NCBI GenBank assembly: GCA_040220895.1 | Contig: JAVJVY010000008.1 | Span: 1 to 64,000, forward strand | DNA length: 64,000 bases | Reading direction: 5' to 3' | Source: UBA11591 sp040220895 | GTDB taxonomy: Bacteria > Bacteroidota > Bacteroidia > Flavobacteriales_E > Vicingaceae | Part shown: in pieces, positions 43,401 to 52,420 of the stretch | Numbering within the stretch: the first letter of the stretch is position 1 | Layout of the letters: every line of letters begins with the position of its first letter | Position numbers and translations under genes: made by a program | The notes under the pieces: model-generated | Told to the model about the DNA's origin: nothing | Seen by the model: the letters and a program-made list of their open reading frames with translations, nothing else | The model's database searches: none

Positions 43401-45437
43401 GGCTGGAGTCAAGATCATTTTGACCAAATTACCGAGAACGAGCTTCAATTTCTTTATACCGACAGCCTTGTGAAACAGTTCAAATTTTTGCCTTCAGTAA
43501 AACAACTTGCCTGTCAAACCTCGTCCACAACCGATATATCACAACTTGGAAATATCCTTTACAAAATTGATGCCGATCTGATGGAATACGGCGGCTGTGG
43601 ATTGGGACCGGCCATTCATATTGCCATTTTGGATTCATTGAGTTTCGAGCCTTGGGGCACCCCCTACATGGGCGAAAACAGTTCAAATTACTTTGGTCAG
43701 GTCAATTTTGACGGTAATTGCGGTAAACCCAGGGTTCAGCGCTTTTTCATATTCAGGGCCAATAATGCAGCTCAACTTGCAGGACTGAAGGATCTGTTGA
43801 ACAATAAAGTTCCCAATGGTAATTACATTTTGGCATGGACCTGGGTTCGAAACGACTTTTCGGTATGGGATGCGTTGGATCCAGGATTGAGGGCTGTGTT
43901 CTCAAATATGGGCGCTTCAGGTATTGGTTCCATTTCCAATGATACTCTGCCGTACATATTTTTTGTCAAGAAGGGAAAACCCGCTACTGCCGCAGAAGTC
44001 ATAGGCAACGGACCGAATGAATTCGTTTATTTGAAAGCCAATCTCAGCAACTTTTCATCCTATGGATCTGTTCTGGCAGACCGTATTGGCCCGTCTTCCA
44101 GGTGGGACTCCCTGGCATGGAATGTATTTAGCCCCGATAATCTACTCGCCGACAGTGCAAGACTGAACATTTCAAGTTTAAACGAGACATACTTGAATAA
44201 AAGTCTTTTTGCGGCCATTGACAAAAACATGAATTCCCTGGATCTCAATTCTTTGGATGCCAACATCCGGCCTTTCATGGAGATGGATGCTTTTTTAAGC
44301 GACGTGCAATTCCAAACAGCACCTCAATTGGATGAATGGACGGTCTACTATGAAGGGGTTCCCGAATTGGCTATTAATGCGCGATTAACTTTCGATTTTC
44401 ACCGTGATACGGTTCAGGAAGGGGAGTTGATTAAGCTCGAATACCACATTGAAAACATTAGTGACTATAATGCAGACAGCGTCCTTGTTTCTTACTATGT
44501 CATAGACCGAAACAGGCAGCGACGAGATATCGCCACCAAACGTCTTTCACCGATTGATTCAGATTCAGGAATTGTGGACGGTATAGAATTCAGCAGTCTG
44601 GGCCTGAAAGGTATAAATACCCTGGTCGTTGAGGTCAATCCCGGTTTTGATCAGATTGAACAAAGTTATTTCAACAATATTGGTCAATTACCTTTTTATG
44701 TCACTTCCGACCTTATAAGCCCCATACTCGACGTAACCTTTGACGGTCGCCATATACTTGACGGCGAAATTGTTAGTGCCCGTCCCAACATAAACATCGA
44801 ACTTTCCGACGAAAACGAGTTTTTAATATTGGATGACACCAGTGATTTTCAAGTCTTTCTGAGCGACATCAATCAGACTGAACACAGGCTTTATTTCACA
44901 AATACCAGTCGTCAATACAGCATGGAATTCACCCCTGCGGGGGGAAAGAAAAACAAAGCCCGGGTAACACTTGAACCAAAACTTGGGATAGATGGAATAT
45001 ACAGCCTTCGCGTTGTGGCCACCGACCGCTCAAAGAATGAATCTGGGCTTGCCAACTACCGAATTTCATTTGAAGTAATTAACCGTTCGACCATTACAAA
45101 TCTGTTGAATTACCCGAATCCCTTTTCCACATCAACGCGTTTTGTTTTCGTGCTAACCGGTTCAAAAGTCCCTGATAATATTCAAATTCAGATCATGACC
45201 GTGAGCGGAAAGCTCGTCAAGACCGTTGATCTGTCAGAATTGGGTCCTGTGCACATTGGCCGGAACATCAGTTCATATGCCTGGGATGGAAAGGATGAAT
45301 ACGGAGATAAATTGGCAAATGGAGTTTATTTATACCGGGTAAATACCCGATTGGGAGGCGCTGCCATCGAACAGCGCTCGACCTCGGCCGACAAGTATTT
45401 CAAAAATGGTTTTGGAAAGATGGTCATACTTCGTTAG
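40455..45437 (+). CDS. PorU2-like type IX secretion sortase (gingipain C25 family), 1660 residues
   Basis: 1660 residues from a GTG at 40455 that overlaps the porV2 stop. Signal peptide to about residue 21. A C25 (gingipain) peptidase domain lies in the 390-770 region, with the catalytic His630 in FFGHSSTTGG and Cys661 in VGNSCFTGN. The 31-residue spacing is close to the 33 of known PorU and RgpB dyads. Two CARDB-like beta-sandwiches (about 775-880 and 1310-1425) and a C-terminal FlgD-Ig/T9SS-type sorting domain (NYPNPFSTSTRF to NGVYLYRV, about 1555-1645) follow. Classical PorU has about 1100-1300 residues. The role is inferred from family: it cuts CTDs from T9SS cargo and attaches them to A-LPS. 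Confidence 0.8.
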   Translation: MIRITGFILLAFGLFSFRMSAQPYGNEWIDYGQSYFKFPVQQDGAYRIDRNTLLNAGIPLSMIDPRNIQLFSRGMEVPLYISGESDGSFDPGDFIEFYGRGNDGFADSELYSNPLDQAHPLYSLFNDTIYYFLTWNASITNLRFQVETDVAFSSYAPSSYVLKESINSLTNDYFEGQTFLGGGTDPTYAPTEGWFDFYISLGSARNRFVPTVQRFVSGPPASVKWKLTGQSDYAPLNGDHHLRVQIAGTTFDTIYEGYQVIEKNLQVPVSALNATNTSFVFSSINDLGSAADRSAISYLEITYAHNLNFNNSQDYLFIVPDQTGQSKSYLNFTGLNFSGNVWVYDLTNGKRIRTVTTSSNHEVLIPNGGSEKECYVFSEGNVNSVSTLKAVNSNGMFTDIRDLEVGNAFLIISHPKLTTASSAYAAYRNSTGYGSVVLNVSDLYDQFAFGIVKHPLAIRHAVKYIVDSWNDSPEYLFLLGKSVKAHEHRKDPSLYVSSLVPSFGNPASDILMTAGYKSGPFEPLIPTGRLSASSNQQVLDYLDKVQEYENNQPQPWMKNALHFAGGFSKSESDRFSSYLNLFGDVLSDTLFGANVRTFQKSTSEPFQVSLADSIQSLINRGTSFMTFFGHSSTTGGFDQNVDDPEFYNNKGRYPLVVGNSCFTGNIHEPQGNSTSEKFVLTSDRGAIAFLASVDLGYESYLRDYSLPFFKSIAHVNYGKPLAEHTTYAIRQIQGSAGNFGYRSVAFLMTLHGDPAIVINSPALSDLSILAPDVTTNPSPLTTQTDSFELVLDIYNFGRATGDSVQIEVARTFPDLQTELTSVVTSPVNYNSQVRIKLPVYQEKNGGFNRFDITIDPSNFIQEYNESNNFVSVIYFIKSGDIVPVMPYRYAVVPNQNLSLKASTGYSFEKFQEYEFQLDTNASFAFPLESTSQSGVGGVYEWSPQILRSMIPGEVYFWRARNKAGGINSIWRSSSFRYIPGRRGWSQDHFDQITENELQFLYTDSLVKQFKFLPSVKQLACQTSSTTDISQLGNILYKIDADLMEYGGCGLGPAIHIAILDSLSFEPWGTPYMGENSSNYFGQVNFDGNCGKPRVQRFFIFRANNAAQLAGLKDLLNNKVPNGNYILAWTWVRNDFSVWDALDPGLRAVFSNMGASGIGSISNDTLPYIFFVKKGKPATAAEVIGNGPNEFVYLKANLSNFSSYGSVLADRIGPSSRWDSLAWNVFSPDNLLADSARLNISSLNETYLNKSLFAAIDKNMNSLDLNSLDANIRPFMEMDAFLSDVQFQTAPQLDEWTVYYEGVPELAINARLTFDFHRDTVQEGELIKLEYHIENISDYNADSVLVSYYVIDRNRQRRDIATKRLSPIDSDSGIVDGIEFSSLGLKGINTLVVEVNPGFDQIEQSYFNNIGQLPFYVTSDLISPILDVTFDGRHILDGEIVSARPNINIELSDENEFLILDDTSDFQVFLSDINQTEHRLYFTNTSRQYSMEFTPAGGKKNKARVTLEPKLGIDGIYSLRVVATDRSKNESGLANYRISFEVINRSTITNLLNYPNPFSTSTRFVFVLTGSKVPDNIQIQIMTVSGKLVKTVDLSELGPVHIGRNISSYAWDGKDEYGDKLANGVYLYRVNTRLGGAAIEQRSTSADKYFKNGFGKMVILR

Positions 45438-45461
45438 ACCCTTTGGCGCGTTTCGTTAGAT

Positions 45462-47096
45462 TTGTCAGCCTTGAAAACCGCTATTAATATCGCCCTATCA
45501 ACTCTATCAGGATTGATCCTGGCAGCGTCATGGCCTCTGATCGGAAATCAGACCTATTTAATTTTCATTGCCCTGATTCCATTACTATTGATGGAAAGCA
45601 GGCTGAGTTCTTCCAATAAGAAATGGTCAGCCTTGAGCGTTTTTCTGATCAGTTACCCCGGATTTCTCATCTTCAATTACGTGACTACCTGGTGGATAAA
45701 ACTAGCCTCACCCGGGGGAATGGTGCTCGCCGTGGTATTCAACACCCTATTCATGTCACTTGTTTTCACTTGTTTTCACATCACTAAAAAGTGGCTGGGC
45801 AGAGGAACGGGATATTGGGCACTGATTATTTATTGGATTGCCTTTGAATACCTTCACATCAATTGGGAGCTTTCATGGGTATGGTTGAATTTGGGCAATG
45901 TCTTTGCCAATGATGTTACCTGGATTCAGTGGTATGAGTACACCGGGGTTTTGGGTGGTTCTGCCTGGATTCTATTGACCAATGTTTTTCTCTTCAATGT
46001 TATAGCCGCGATTAAGGAAAAGAGGTTAGTTGGCATCCGACGGATCCTCTGGCCACTTTCTTACCTCTCCCTTTTGATTATTCCTTTGATTGTTTCAAAT
46101 CAGCTTTACACACACTATAAGGAGGTGGAAGATCCGGTAGAAGTTCTTTTACTCCAACCCAATATTGATCCGTACAACGATAAATTTTCGGGCATGAGTG
46201 AAGCTGCCCAGATCGATAAATTGATGCTCCTGGCCCAGGAGAATATTACATTAAAAACCGAATTGGTTTTTGGCCCTGAAACCGCATTCCCTATGAGTTA
46301 TTGGGAACACGACCTAGAAAATGTAGATGGAGTAAAAAAGGTCAGGAATCTGATTGACAAATTCCCTAATGCTACTTTTATTGTTGGTCTGACATCGATC
46401 AGGCGATACCTTAATGGAGAAGCCAGAAGCGAGACAGCCCGTCCGTTTTCGGATGGAAGTGGAAATTATTACGATTATTACAATACGGCCATGCAGATTG
46501 AGTTCAATTGCGAGCCTCATCTTTATCGAAAGTCCCAGCTTGTTTTGGGGGTAGAGCGCATGCCTTTTTCGGGAAAATTGAAATTCATCGAAGATCTGGC
46601 TATTGAATTGGGAGGTGCCAGTGGAAGTTTGGGAATTGAAAAAAGCCCGGTTGTTTTTCATTCTGAATCAAATGATGGGAGAAGTATTGATGTTATTCCG
46701 GCCATTTGTTATGAGTCCATTTACGGGGAATACCTCACGGAATTTGTTCGGGAAGGTGCCAATCTTATAGGCGTCATTACCAACGATGGCTGGTGGGGAG
46801 ATACACCGGGTTATGCCCAACACCTTTCCTACAGCCGCATGCGCGCAATCGAATTACGACGGGATGTTGCAAGAAGCGCAAATACGGGTATATCGGCAAT
46901 CATCAACCAGCGGGGTGACGTCCTACAACAAAGCCAGTGGTGGACAACGGACGCCCTTCTTGGAACAGTGAACTTGAACAGCAAATTAACTTTCTACGCT
47001 CAGCACGGTGATTATATTGGAAGAACAGCCTCATTTTTTGCGGTTCTTTTGGTTTTATGGTCCATTGCACGGAAACTGAGGGGAAAGGTGTTCTGA
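45462..47096 (+). CDS. lnt: Apolipoprotein N-acyltransferase
   Basis: 544 residues. Adds the third acyl chain to the N-terminal Cys of lipoproteins. About seven to eight membrane helices surround a nitrilase-fold domain. The Glu-Lys-Cys triad is visible as FGPETAFP (Glu), YRKSQLVLGVERMPF (Lys) and PAICYESIYGEYL (Cys). The next block, GVITNDGWWGDTPGYAQHLSYSRMRAIE, is the standard Lnt loop. Start is TTG at 45462 (a second TTG at 45471 is possible). It lies 24 bases after porU2; it is relevant to maturation of lipoproteins such as TamL. Confidence 0.93.
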   Translation: MSALKTAINIALSTLSGLILAASWPLIGNQTYLIFIALIPLLLMESRLSSSNKKWSALSVFLISYPGFLIFNYVTTWWIKLASPGGMVLAVVFNTLFMSLVFTCFHITKKWLGRGTGYWALIIYWIAFEYLHINWELSWVWLNLGNVFANDVTWIQWYEYTGVLGGSAWILLTNVFLFNVIAAIKEKRLVGIRRILWPLSYLSLLIIPLIVSNQLYTHYKEVEDPVEVLLLQPNIDPYNDKFSGMSEAAQIDKLMLLAQENITLKTELVFGPETAFPMSYWEHDLENVDGVKKVRNLIDKFPNATFIVGLTSIRRYLNGEARSETARPFSDGSGNYYDYYNTAMQIEFNCEPHLYRKSQLVLGVERMPFSGKLKFIEDLAIELGGASGSLGIEKSPVVFHSESNDGRSIDVIPAICYESIYGEYLTEFVREGANLIGVITNDGWWGDTPGYAQHLSYSRMRAIELRRDVARSANTGISAIINQRGDVLQQSQWWTTDALLGTVNLNSKLTFYAQHGDYIGRTASFFAVLLVLWSIARKLRGKVF

Positions 47097-47125
47097 ACAA
47101 GGGGTCGGTGGCGATATTAAATTCC

Positions 47126-47133
47126 TATTTTTG
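47126..47133 (+). promoter_or_regulatory. Promoter -7 element for lpdA (TATTTTTG)
   Basis: A perfect TAnnTTTG match, 15 bases before the ATG at 47149; it contains the alternative TTG start and so argues against it. Confidence 0.5.
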
Positions 47134-47148
47134 TTTGAAATTCAGCTC

Positions 47149-48552
47149 ATGGAAAAATATGACGTAGTAGTAATAGGCTCAGGACCAGGAGGATATGTTT
47201 GTGCAATAAGGTGCGCGCAACTTGGAATGAAAACGGCCTTGATCGAAAAATACGATAGTTTGGGTGGAACATGTCTGAACGTGGGTTGCATTCCCTCCAA
47301 GGCCTTGTTGGATAGCAGCGAACATTACCACAATGCTTTACATCGATTTGAGAAGCACGGCATCAATACCTCAGGGCTGAATGTTGATTTTGGTCAAATG
47401 ATCAAAAGAAAAAGTGAGGTCGTAGAACAGACAGTGGCTGGTATTGATTTTCTGATGAAAAAGAACAAGATTGATGTTCATCATGGCATGGCCACTTTCA
47501 CCGATAAAAAGAAGATTAGTGTAAAACCTGCCAATGGAAAATCCTTTGAAATGGAAAGTGAGAAGTTTGTCATTGCTACAGGTTCAAAGCCCAATTACTT
47601 CCCAGGAATGGAACCGGACAAGAAGCGCATCATTACGAGCACAGAAGCGCTCAGTTTAAAAGAAATTCCCAAGCACCTCATCATTATTGGTGGCGGAGTG
47701 ATCGGCCTTGAACTTGGCTCGGTCTATGCAAGGCTGGGTTCGGAGGTTTCAGTTGTCGAATTTATGGATCGCATCATCCCGACCATGGATGCCACCTTGA
47801 GCAAAGAATTACAAAAAGTTTTAAAGAAAGAGGGCATGAAATTCTATCTCAATCACAAGGTAGAAAAGGTTACATCAAAAGGTAACACGGTAGTGTTGAA
47901 AGCCAAAGACAAAGGCGACAAGGATGTGGAAATCAAAGGCGATTATTGCTTGGTGGCCGTTGGCCGCAAGCCTTACACGGAAGGGCTGGGACTTGATAAA
48001 GCAGGAGTAAGAGTGGATGAAAGGGGCAGGGTAGAAGTCAATGAACAATTACAAACAAGTGCTGACGGGATTTATGCCATAGGAGATGTTATCAAAGGTG
48101 CCATGCTTGCTCACAAGGCCGAAGAGGAAGGCGTTTTTGTTGCAGAGGTTATGGCAGGTCAAAAACCACACATCGATTACAACCTAATCCCGGGAGTGGT
48201 GTACACCTGGCCTGAAGTTGCTTCAGTAGGTCGCACGGAGGAACAATTGAAAGAAGAAGGCAAGGCTTACAAGGTCGGAAGCTTTCCATTTCGGGCAAGT
48301 GGTCGGGCCAGAGCGAGCATGGACATTGATGGTCTGGTCAAGGTTTTGGCTGATGAAAATACCGACGAAATTCTGGGTGTCCATATGATTGGACCCCGCA
48401 CAGCTGATATGATTGCTGAAGCAGTCGTAGCAATGGAATTCAAAGCGTCTGCAGAAGACATAGCAAGGATGTCTCATGCCCACCCGACTTTTACCGAAGC
48501 ATTCAAAGAAGCAGCTTTGGACGCGACGGATAAAAGGGCACTTCATACCTAA
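47149..48552 (+). CDS. lpdA: Dihydrolipoyl dehydrogenase
   Basis: 467 residues from the ATG at 47149 (MEKYDVVVIGSGPGGY); a TTG at 47131 lies in the promoter. E3 flavoprotein shared by pyruvate, 2-oxoglutarate and branched-chain dehydrogenase complexes. FAD motif GSGPGGYVCAIRCAQ, redox disulfide GGTCLNVGCIPSKAL, second dinucleotide motif IIGGGVIGLELGSVYARLGS, AIGDVIKG and the C-terminal catalytic His-Glu AHPTFTEAFKEA are all intact. It has its own promoter and is not linked to E1/E2 genes here. Confidence 0.97.
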   Translation: MEKYDVVVIGSGPGGYVCAIRCAQLGMKTALIEKYDSLGGTCLNVGCIPSKALLDSSEHYHNALHRFEKHGINTSGLNVDFGQMIKRKSEVVEQTVAGIDFLMKKNKIDVHHGMATFTDKKKISVKPANGKSFEMESEKFVIATGSKPNYFPGMEPDKKRIITSTEALSLKEIPKHLIIIGGGVIGLELGSVYARLGSEVSVVEFMDRIIPTMDATLSKELQKVLKKEGMKFYLNHKVEKVTSKGNTVVLKAKDKGDKDVEIKGDYCLVAVGRKPYTEGLGLDKAGVRVDERGRVEVNEQLQTSADGIYAIGDVIKGAMLAHKAEEEGVFVAEVMAGQKPHIDYNLIPGVVYTWPEVASVGRTEEQLKEEGKAYKVGSFPFRASGRARASMDIDGLVKVLADENTDEILGVHMIGPRTADMIAEAVVAMEFKASAEDIARMSHAHPTFTEAFKEAALDATDKRALHT

Positions 48553-48555
48553 GAG

Positions 48556-49215
48556 ATGAATGCCTCAATATACATGCAACTCGCTGTAAAAAGCGCAACA
48601 AAGCCTTTAGCATTGGCTCTTTATTTTCTACTGCTTTTTTCTCTGAGCCATTCGAATGCAATTGCACAGCGTTTGGGCGTTTACAACGCAGAACACAAGC
48701 TGGTATACAAATACAAGGCAGGTTCTAGCATTGATTTTAGGATTGATTATAATAAGCTTTACCCTGATCGCACAGATTCAATTTTAGAATCACGGGTCTT
48801 TGGATTTATTGATAGCATTAGTGGGAATGAAATACGGTTGATTGAAAATCAGGTGATCTTACATTTTACAAAGACTAATGAGGTTTTGGTGGAAGAACCT
48901 TACGAATACACCGATTTAACGGTCAATGCGCTTGACATTAAGGCCCTGAGCTTTACAACCACAGGTCAATCAATTGGTACAGCGTTGATAGCCATTGGGG
49001 CGGCTGCCCTGATCATTTCCCCTCTTTTTGGATTGAATCCCGAAGGTTACTCCGGTGAACGAGTGGCTATTGTTGCTGGCATGGGGCTTGGATCAGCTGT
49101 TATTGGAACCGGATTGTATTTCAGCTTTGGTCAGAAACCGGTCAAGATCAAACCCTTCAATGGACCAGATTATTTCAAAAAATACCAGGGTGGAAGCATT
49201 TCCCTCGTTAAGTGA
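48556..49215 (+). CDS. Uncharacterised exported membrane protein
   Basis: 219 residues, ATG at 48556, three bases after lpdA. An N-terminal hydrophobic stretch with an A-x-A-type end (NAIA|QRL, near residue 38) reads as a signal peptide. The middle (about 40-130) is a charged beta-rich domain with LVYKYKAGSSIDFRIDYNKL and GFIDSISGNEIRLIENQVIL. Two glycine-rich membrane spans follow (about 138-158 and 166-186), then a basic tail. I recognise no family. Its last 26 bases overlap the start of pabB. Confidence 0.6.
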   Translation: MNASIYMQLAVKSATKPLALALYFLLLFSLSHSNAIAQRLGVYNAEHKLVYKYKAGSSIDFRIDYNKLYPDRTDSILESRVFGFIDSISGNEIRLIENQVILHFTKTNEVLVEEPYEYTDLTVNALDIKALSFTTTGQSIGTALIAIGAAALIISPLFGLNPEGYSGERVAIVAGMGLGSAVIGTGLYFSFGQKPVKIKPFNGPDYFKKYQGGSISLVK

Positions 49216-50509
49216 GGATTTAGCGGCCTTAAAAGGTGAAACGTACTTTGAGGTAAGCGATCCACTTTCGTTTAGAGCAAAACTCCTTGAATATTCACGG
49301 CATCAGGAAACTGTACATTTTGTGGATAGTAGTTTTCCAACTGAGCATCGGCAATGCTACCTTCTCGCGGCATTTGGAGTGAAAGATTTACTTGAGACAG
49401 ATCATTCCAGGCGAGCCTTTGACCTGTTGAGAAAGTTTACTGATCGCAATTCTGGGGAATGGATCTTTGGTTTTCTTGGATATGACCTTAAAAATGATGT
49501 TGAAGATTTATCATCCAAAAATCCCGACGAATTAGAATTTCCATGCTTGCATTTCACTGTTCCACTAACCATAATCTACCTGGAAGAAGGCAAGGTGTAC
49601 ATTAAGAGTGCAGGGGAATTACCGACGGATGTCTACAATCAGATCGATTCTTGCGTACCAGCGAACCATAGTTTCGATCCGAATAAAATCAAATTAATAT
49701 CAAATCCCGATAAGAGCGGATACCTGGAAAAAATCACCGTACTTCTTGAAGAAATTCAACTGGGAAATATTTACGAGATCAATTTTTGCCGGAACCTCTT
49801 TGGAAAAGCCTCGATTGATCCTTATTCCACTTATCTTTCATTGAACAAACAATCTCCCGCACCCTTTTCTGCCTTTGTAAAGCAAAATGACAAATTCCTG
49901 CTATGCGCCAGTCCGGAGCGTTTTTTAAAGAAGACGGGAAACACATTGATTTCACAACCGATAAAAGGCACGCGTAAAAGATCAGATGATAAAGTGGAGG
50001 ATGGGAAACTTATAAATGAACTACTCAATGATCCCAAAGAACGTGCAGAGAACGTCATGATCGTCGACTTGGTCAGAAACGATCTTTCACACACTGCTGA
50101 GAGGGGAAGCGTTCAGGTGACCGAACTTTTCGGTGTATACACCTTTCCTCATGTGCATCAATTGATCAGCACTGTGCAAAGTACCCTGGGACTTGATCAT
50201 CATTTTTTAGATGCCATAAAATACTGCTTTCCGATGGGCTCCATGACCGGAGCGCCTAAGTTGCGAGCAATGAAACTGATCGAAGAGCACGAGAGTTTTC
50301 GCCGCGGTCTGTTTTCCGGATCTACCGGATTTATAACTCCAAACGGAAATTTTGATTTTAATGTAGTGATCAGGAGTGTCTTGTACAATGCATTGACAAA
50401 TCATGTTTCAATTCCAACCGGAAGCGCAATAACAGCAGAATGTTCTCCTGAGAAGGAATGGGTTGAATGTGAATTAAAAGCAAAAGCGATTTTATCATGC
50501 ATTCGTTAA
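49190..50509 (+). CDS. pabB: Aminodeoxychorismate synthase component I / anthranilate synthase component I-like (PabB)
   Basis: About 439 residues if it starts at the GTG at 49190 (VEAFPSLSEDLA); an ATG at 49160 is also possible. The frame stays open up to 49055, but that part lies inside the previous gene. Chorismate-binding family: QPIKGTRKR, MIVDLVRNDLSHTAERGSVQV, PHVHQLISTVQ, FPMGSMTGAPKLRAMKLIEE (split) and GFITPNGNFDFNVVIRS. It adds ammonia to chorismate on the way to p-aminobenzoate and folate, or anthranilate. The isolated context beside tilS, common in Bacteroidota, favours PabB over TrpE. The glutaminase partner is not in the window. Confidence 0.87.
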   Translation: MEAFPSLSEDLAALKGETYFEVSDPLSFRAKLLEYSRHQETVHFVDSSFPTEHRQCYLLAAFGVKDLLETDHSRRAFDLLRKFTDRNSGEWIFGFLGYDLKNDVEDLSSKNPDELEFPCLHFTVPLTIIYLEEGKVYIKSAGELPTDVYNQIDSCVPANHSFDPNKIKLISNPDKSGYLEKITVLLEEIQLGNIYEINFCRNLFGKASIDPYSTYLSLNKQSPAPFSAFVKQNDKFLLCASPERFLKKTGNTLISQPIKGTRKRSDDKVEDGKLINELLNDPKERAENVMIVDLVRNDLSHTAERGSVQVTELFGVYTFPHVHQLISTVQSTLGLDHHFLDAIKYCFPMGSMTGAPKLRAMKLIEEHESFRRGLFSGSTGFITPNGNFDFNVVIRSVLYNALTNHVSIPTGSAITAECSPEKEWVECELKAKAILSCIR

Positions 50510-51837
50510 AACGTTCAATGATTGATCTGCTCTTCTTTTACTTGAAAGAAGATTTGGGTGTTGATCCTGAGCAAAAAGTGCTGCTAGCCGTCAGTGGAGG
50601 CATGGATTCCATGTGCTTGTGGCATTTGTATCGTCAGGCAGGACTCAAATACGAATTGGTGCACTGCAATTTCCAATTAAGGGGAAAAGAATCGAATGAT
50701 GATGAGGCGTTTGTCAAGCAATATTGTGCCGACAAGGAAATACTCCACGTCAAAAGTTTTGACACCCTCACAGTGGCCAAGAACAAGGGTATTTCAATTC
50801 AAATGGCCGCACGTGAATTGCGCTATGACTACTTCGATCAACTGCTTGCAGATCAAAAAATCAATAAACTCGCCACCGCCCACCATTTGGATGATGAAGT
50901 CGAAACTTTTTTTATTCAATTGATCAGAAGAGCGTCACTGGAGGCTTTAAAAGGCATTCCAAAACTTACGAAAAACAGGATCAGGCCGTTGATGTTTGCA
51001 GATCGTAAAATGATTGTTGAATACGTTCATCAAAACGATGTGCCTTATCGCGAAGACAGCAGTAATAAGGGTGACGACTACCTCAGAAATCGTATCAGGC
51101 ACCACTTAATGCCCGCAATTGATTCTATCAGCCCTGGAATCCGCAAGAAAGTGCTTAACATTCTAGACGAAGTAAATCAGGTCAATGGTATAGTTGAGGG
51201 ATATGTCGAATTGAATAAAAATAACATCATTCATGAGTCTGATGGAACAACGCACTATTCCATCAGCGCCATAATGGACTTGGATTTTCCTGAACTTTTT
51301 CTAAAACATTCATTAAAAACCGAAGGGTTTAATGAATCAACGGCTGAGGACATCATTAAAGGACTCAAGGGCCAATCAGGCAAGCTCTTTTACGGGCGAA
51401 ACAAAAAGCTGTTGATCAGCAGAGATGAACTTCTAATTCAAGAAACTAACGATGATAAAGCACCGGTGTATTCAATGCCCAAGTCATCGCTAGGTGAGGT
51501 TTCTGGATTGCCTTTTGAATATAAAATAATTGAACGGTCAATTGGTTATCAACCGTCAAGGTCTGAGAAAAGGGTGCATTTGGATTATGACAGATTGCAA
51601 GAGCGTATTATATTTAGAAAATGGAAGAGGGGAGATGCTTTTATTCCATTAGGAATGAATGGCAAAAAAAAAATTAGCGATTACTACACAGACTTGAAAT
51701 TGTCACGCTTTGAAAAAGAGGCACAGTGGCTCATGTTCAGCGGTGAAGAGCTTTGTTGGGTAGTGGGCAGACGCCTGGACGATCGCTACAAGGTGACAGC
51801 GAATACAAAAAAAATCCTTGAAATCAACTTAGGTTAA
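50497..51837 (+). CDS. tilS: tRNA(Ile)-lysidine synthetase
   Basis: 446 residues. Converts C34 of the CAU tRNA(Ile) to lysidine so that it reads AUA. The PP-loop motif LLAVSGGMDSMCLWHL is near residue 30, followed by the HCNFQLRGKESNDDEAF block, LATAHHLDDEVETFFIQLIR, the RPLMFADRKMIVEYV region, and the EDSSNKGDDYLRNRIR motif. The C-terminal substrate domain is present (KWKRGDAFIPLGMNGKKKISDYY). The ATG at 50497 overlaps pabB by 13 bases; an ATG at 50518 is the alternative. Confidence 0.95.
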   Translation: MHSLKRSMIDLLFFYLKEDLGVDPEQKVLLAVSGGMDSMCLWHLYRQAGLKYELVHCNFQLRGKESNDDEAFVKQYCADKEILHVKSFDTLTVAKNKGISIQMAARELRYDYFDQLLADQKINKLATAHHLDDEVETFFIQLIRRASLEALKGIPKLTKNRIRPLMFADRKMIVEYVHQNDVPYREDSSNKGDDYLRNRIRHHLMPAIDSISPGIRKKVLNILDEVNQVNGIVEGYVELNKNNIIHESDGTTHYSISAIMDLDFPELFLKHSLKTEGFNESTAEDIIKGLKGQSGKLFYGRNKKLLISRDELLIQETNDDKAPVYSMPKSSLGEVSGLPFEYKIIERSIGYQPSRSEKRVHLDYDRLQERIIFRKWKRGDAFIPLGMNGKKKISDYYTDLKLSRFEKEAQWLMFSGEELCWVVGRRLDDRYKVTANTKKILEINLG

Positions 51838-51842
51838 ACTTA

Positions 51843-52370
51843 ATGGAAGCGAATCTCTTATTCGAAGAAAGACAATACCTGGGGCTGAACAAATACAGCA
51901 TGATTAGACGAATGGCATTTGCGATATTCTGCTTTGTATCCTTTTATTTTGCTGACCACGATCAATTCAATCAATCTAGAATCGGCCAAATCACGAACAT
52001 TGAGAGCAACGGTAATTTGTTTTTTTTAATGGGTATTTTGATCCTGTTATGGTCAACTGTATTGATCTTCATACTTCATATTAAAACTAGGGTTTACAAT
52101 GGTTACGTAATAATAGACGGACTTTGGACTTCGCGCAAGGTAAAAATCGATCTGGATGGAATATTGGAAGTTCAGGTAAAACCTTACAGTAAATACTTAT
52201 TGAACAGGCCGGTATATAATCTGCATCGTAAAGGCAGAATTCGCTTTTATACTCGTGGAACTTATGCCGTGGAACTCACTGACAGGTCGGGTTTGAAATA
52301 CCTTATTGGAAGTCAACAATCGCTTATGCTTAAAGAAATCATTCACAATCAACTACCCAATGGTGATTAA
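51843..52370 (+). CDS. Uncharacterised two-helix membrane protein with PH-like C-terminal domain
   Basis: 175 residues. Two membrane helices (about 21-38 and 58-82) are separated by a short charged loop, followed by a beta-rich domain of about 90 residues (RVYNGYVIIDGLWTSRKVKIDLDGILEVQVKPY) that could be PH- or bPH-like. No conserved catalytic motif is visible and I know no named family. It follows tilS by five bases and probably shares its message. A possible role in the envelope is inference only. Confidence 0.6.
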   Translation: MEANLLFEERQYLGLNKYSMIRRMAFAIFCFVSFYFADHDQFNQSRIGQITNIESNGNLFFLMGILILLWSTVLIFILHIKTRVYNGYVIIDGLWTSRKVKIDLDGILEVQVKPYSKYLLNRPVYNLHRKGRIRFYTRGTYAVELTDRSGLKYLIGSQQSLMLKEIIHNQLPNGD

Positions 52371-52386
52371 TGGTTTTTATATTTTG

Positions 52387-52415
52387 TTGATCGAATTATC
52401 TTTTATTTATATTTG
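52387..52415 (+). promoter_or_regulatory. Promoter of the queuosine-precursor transporter gene
   Basis: TTG (52387-52389), 18 bases, TATATTTG (52408-52415): the closest full match to the Bacteroidota consensus in the window. The -7 box ends five bases before the ATG, so the message should be leaderless. Confidence 0.7.
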
Positions 52416-52420
52416 AAACG

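Noticed and set aside
52371..52420. preQ1 riboswitch before the queuosine-precursor transporter
   Set aside because: The gap is only 50 bases, holds the promoter up to five bases before the ATG, and shows no pseudoknot-like elements.
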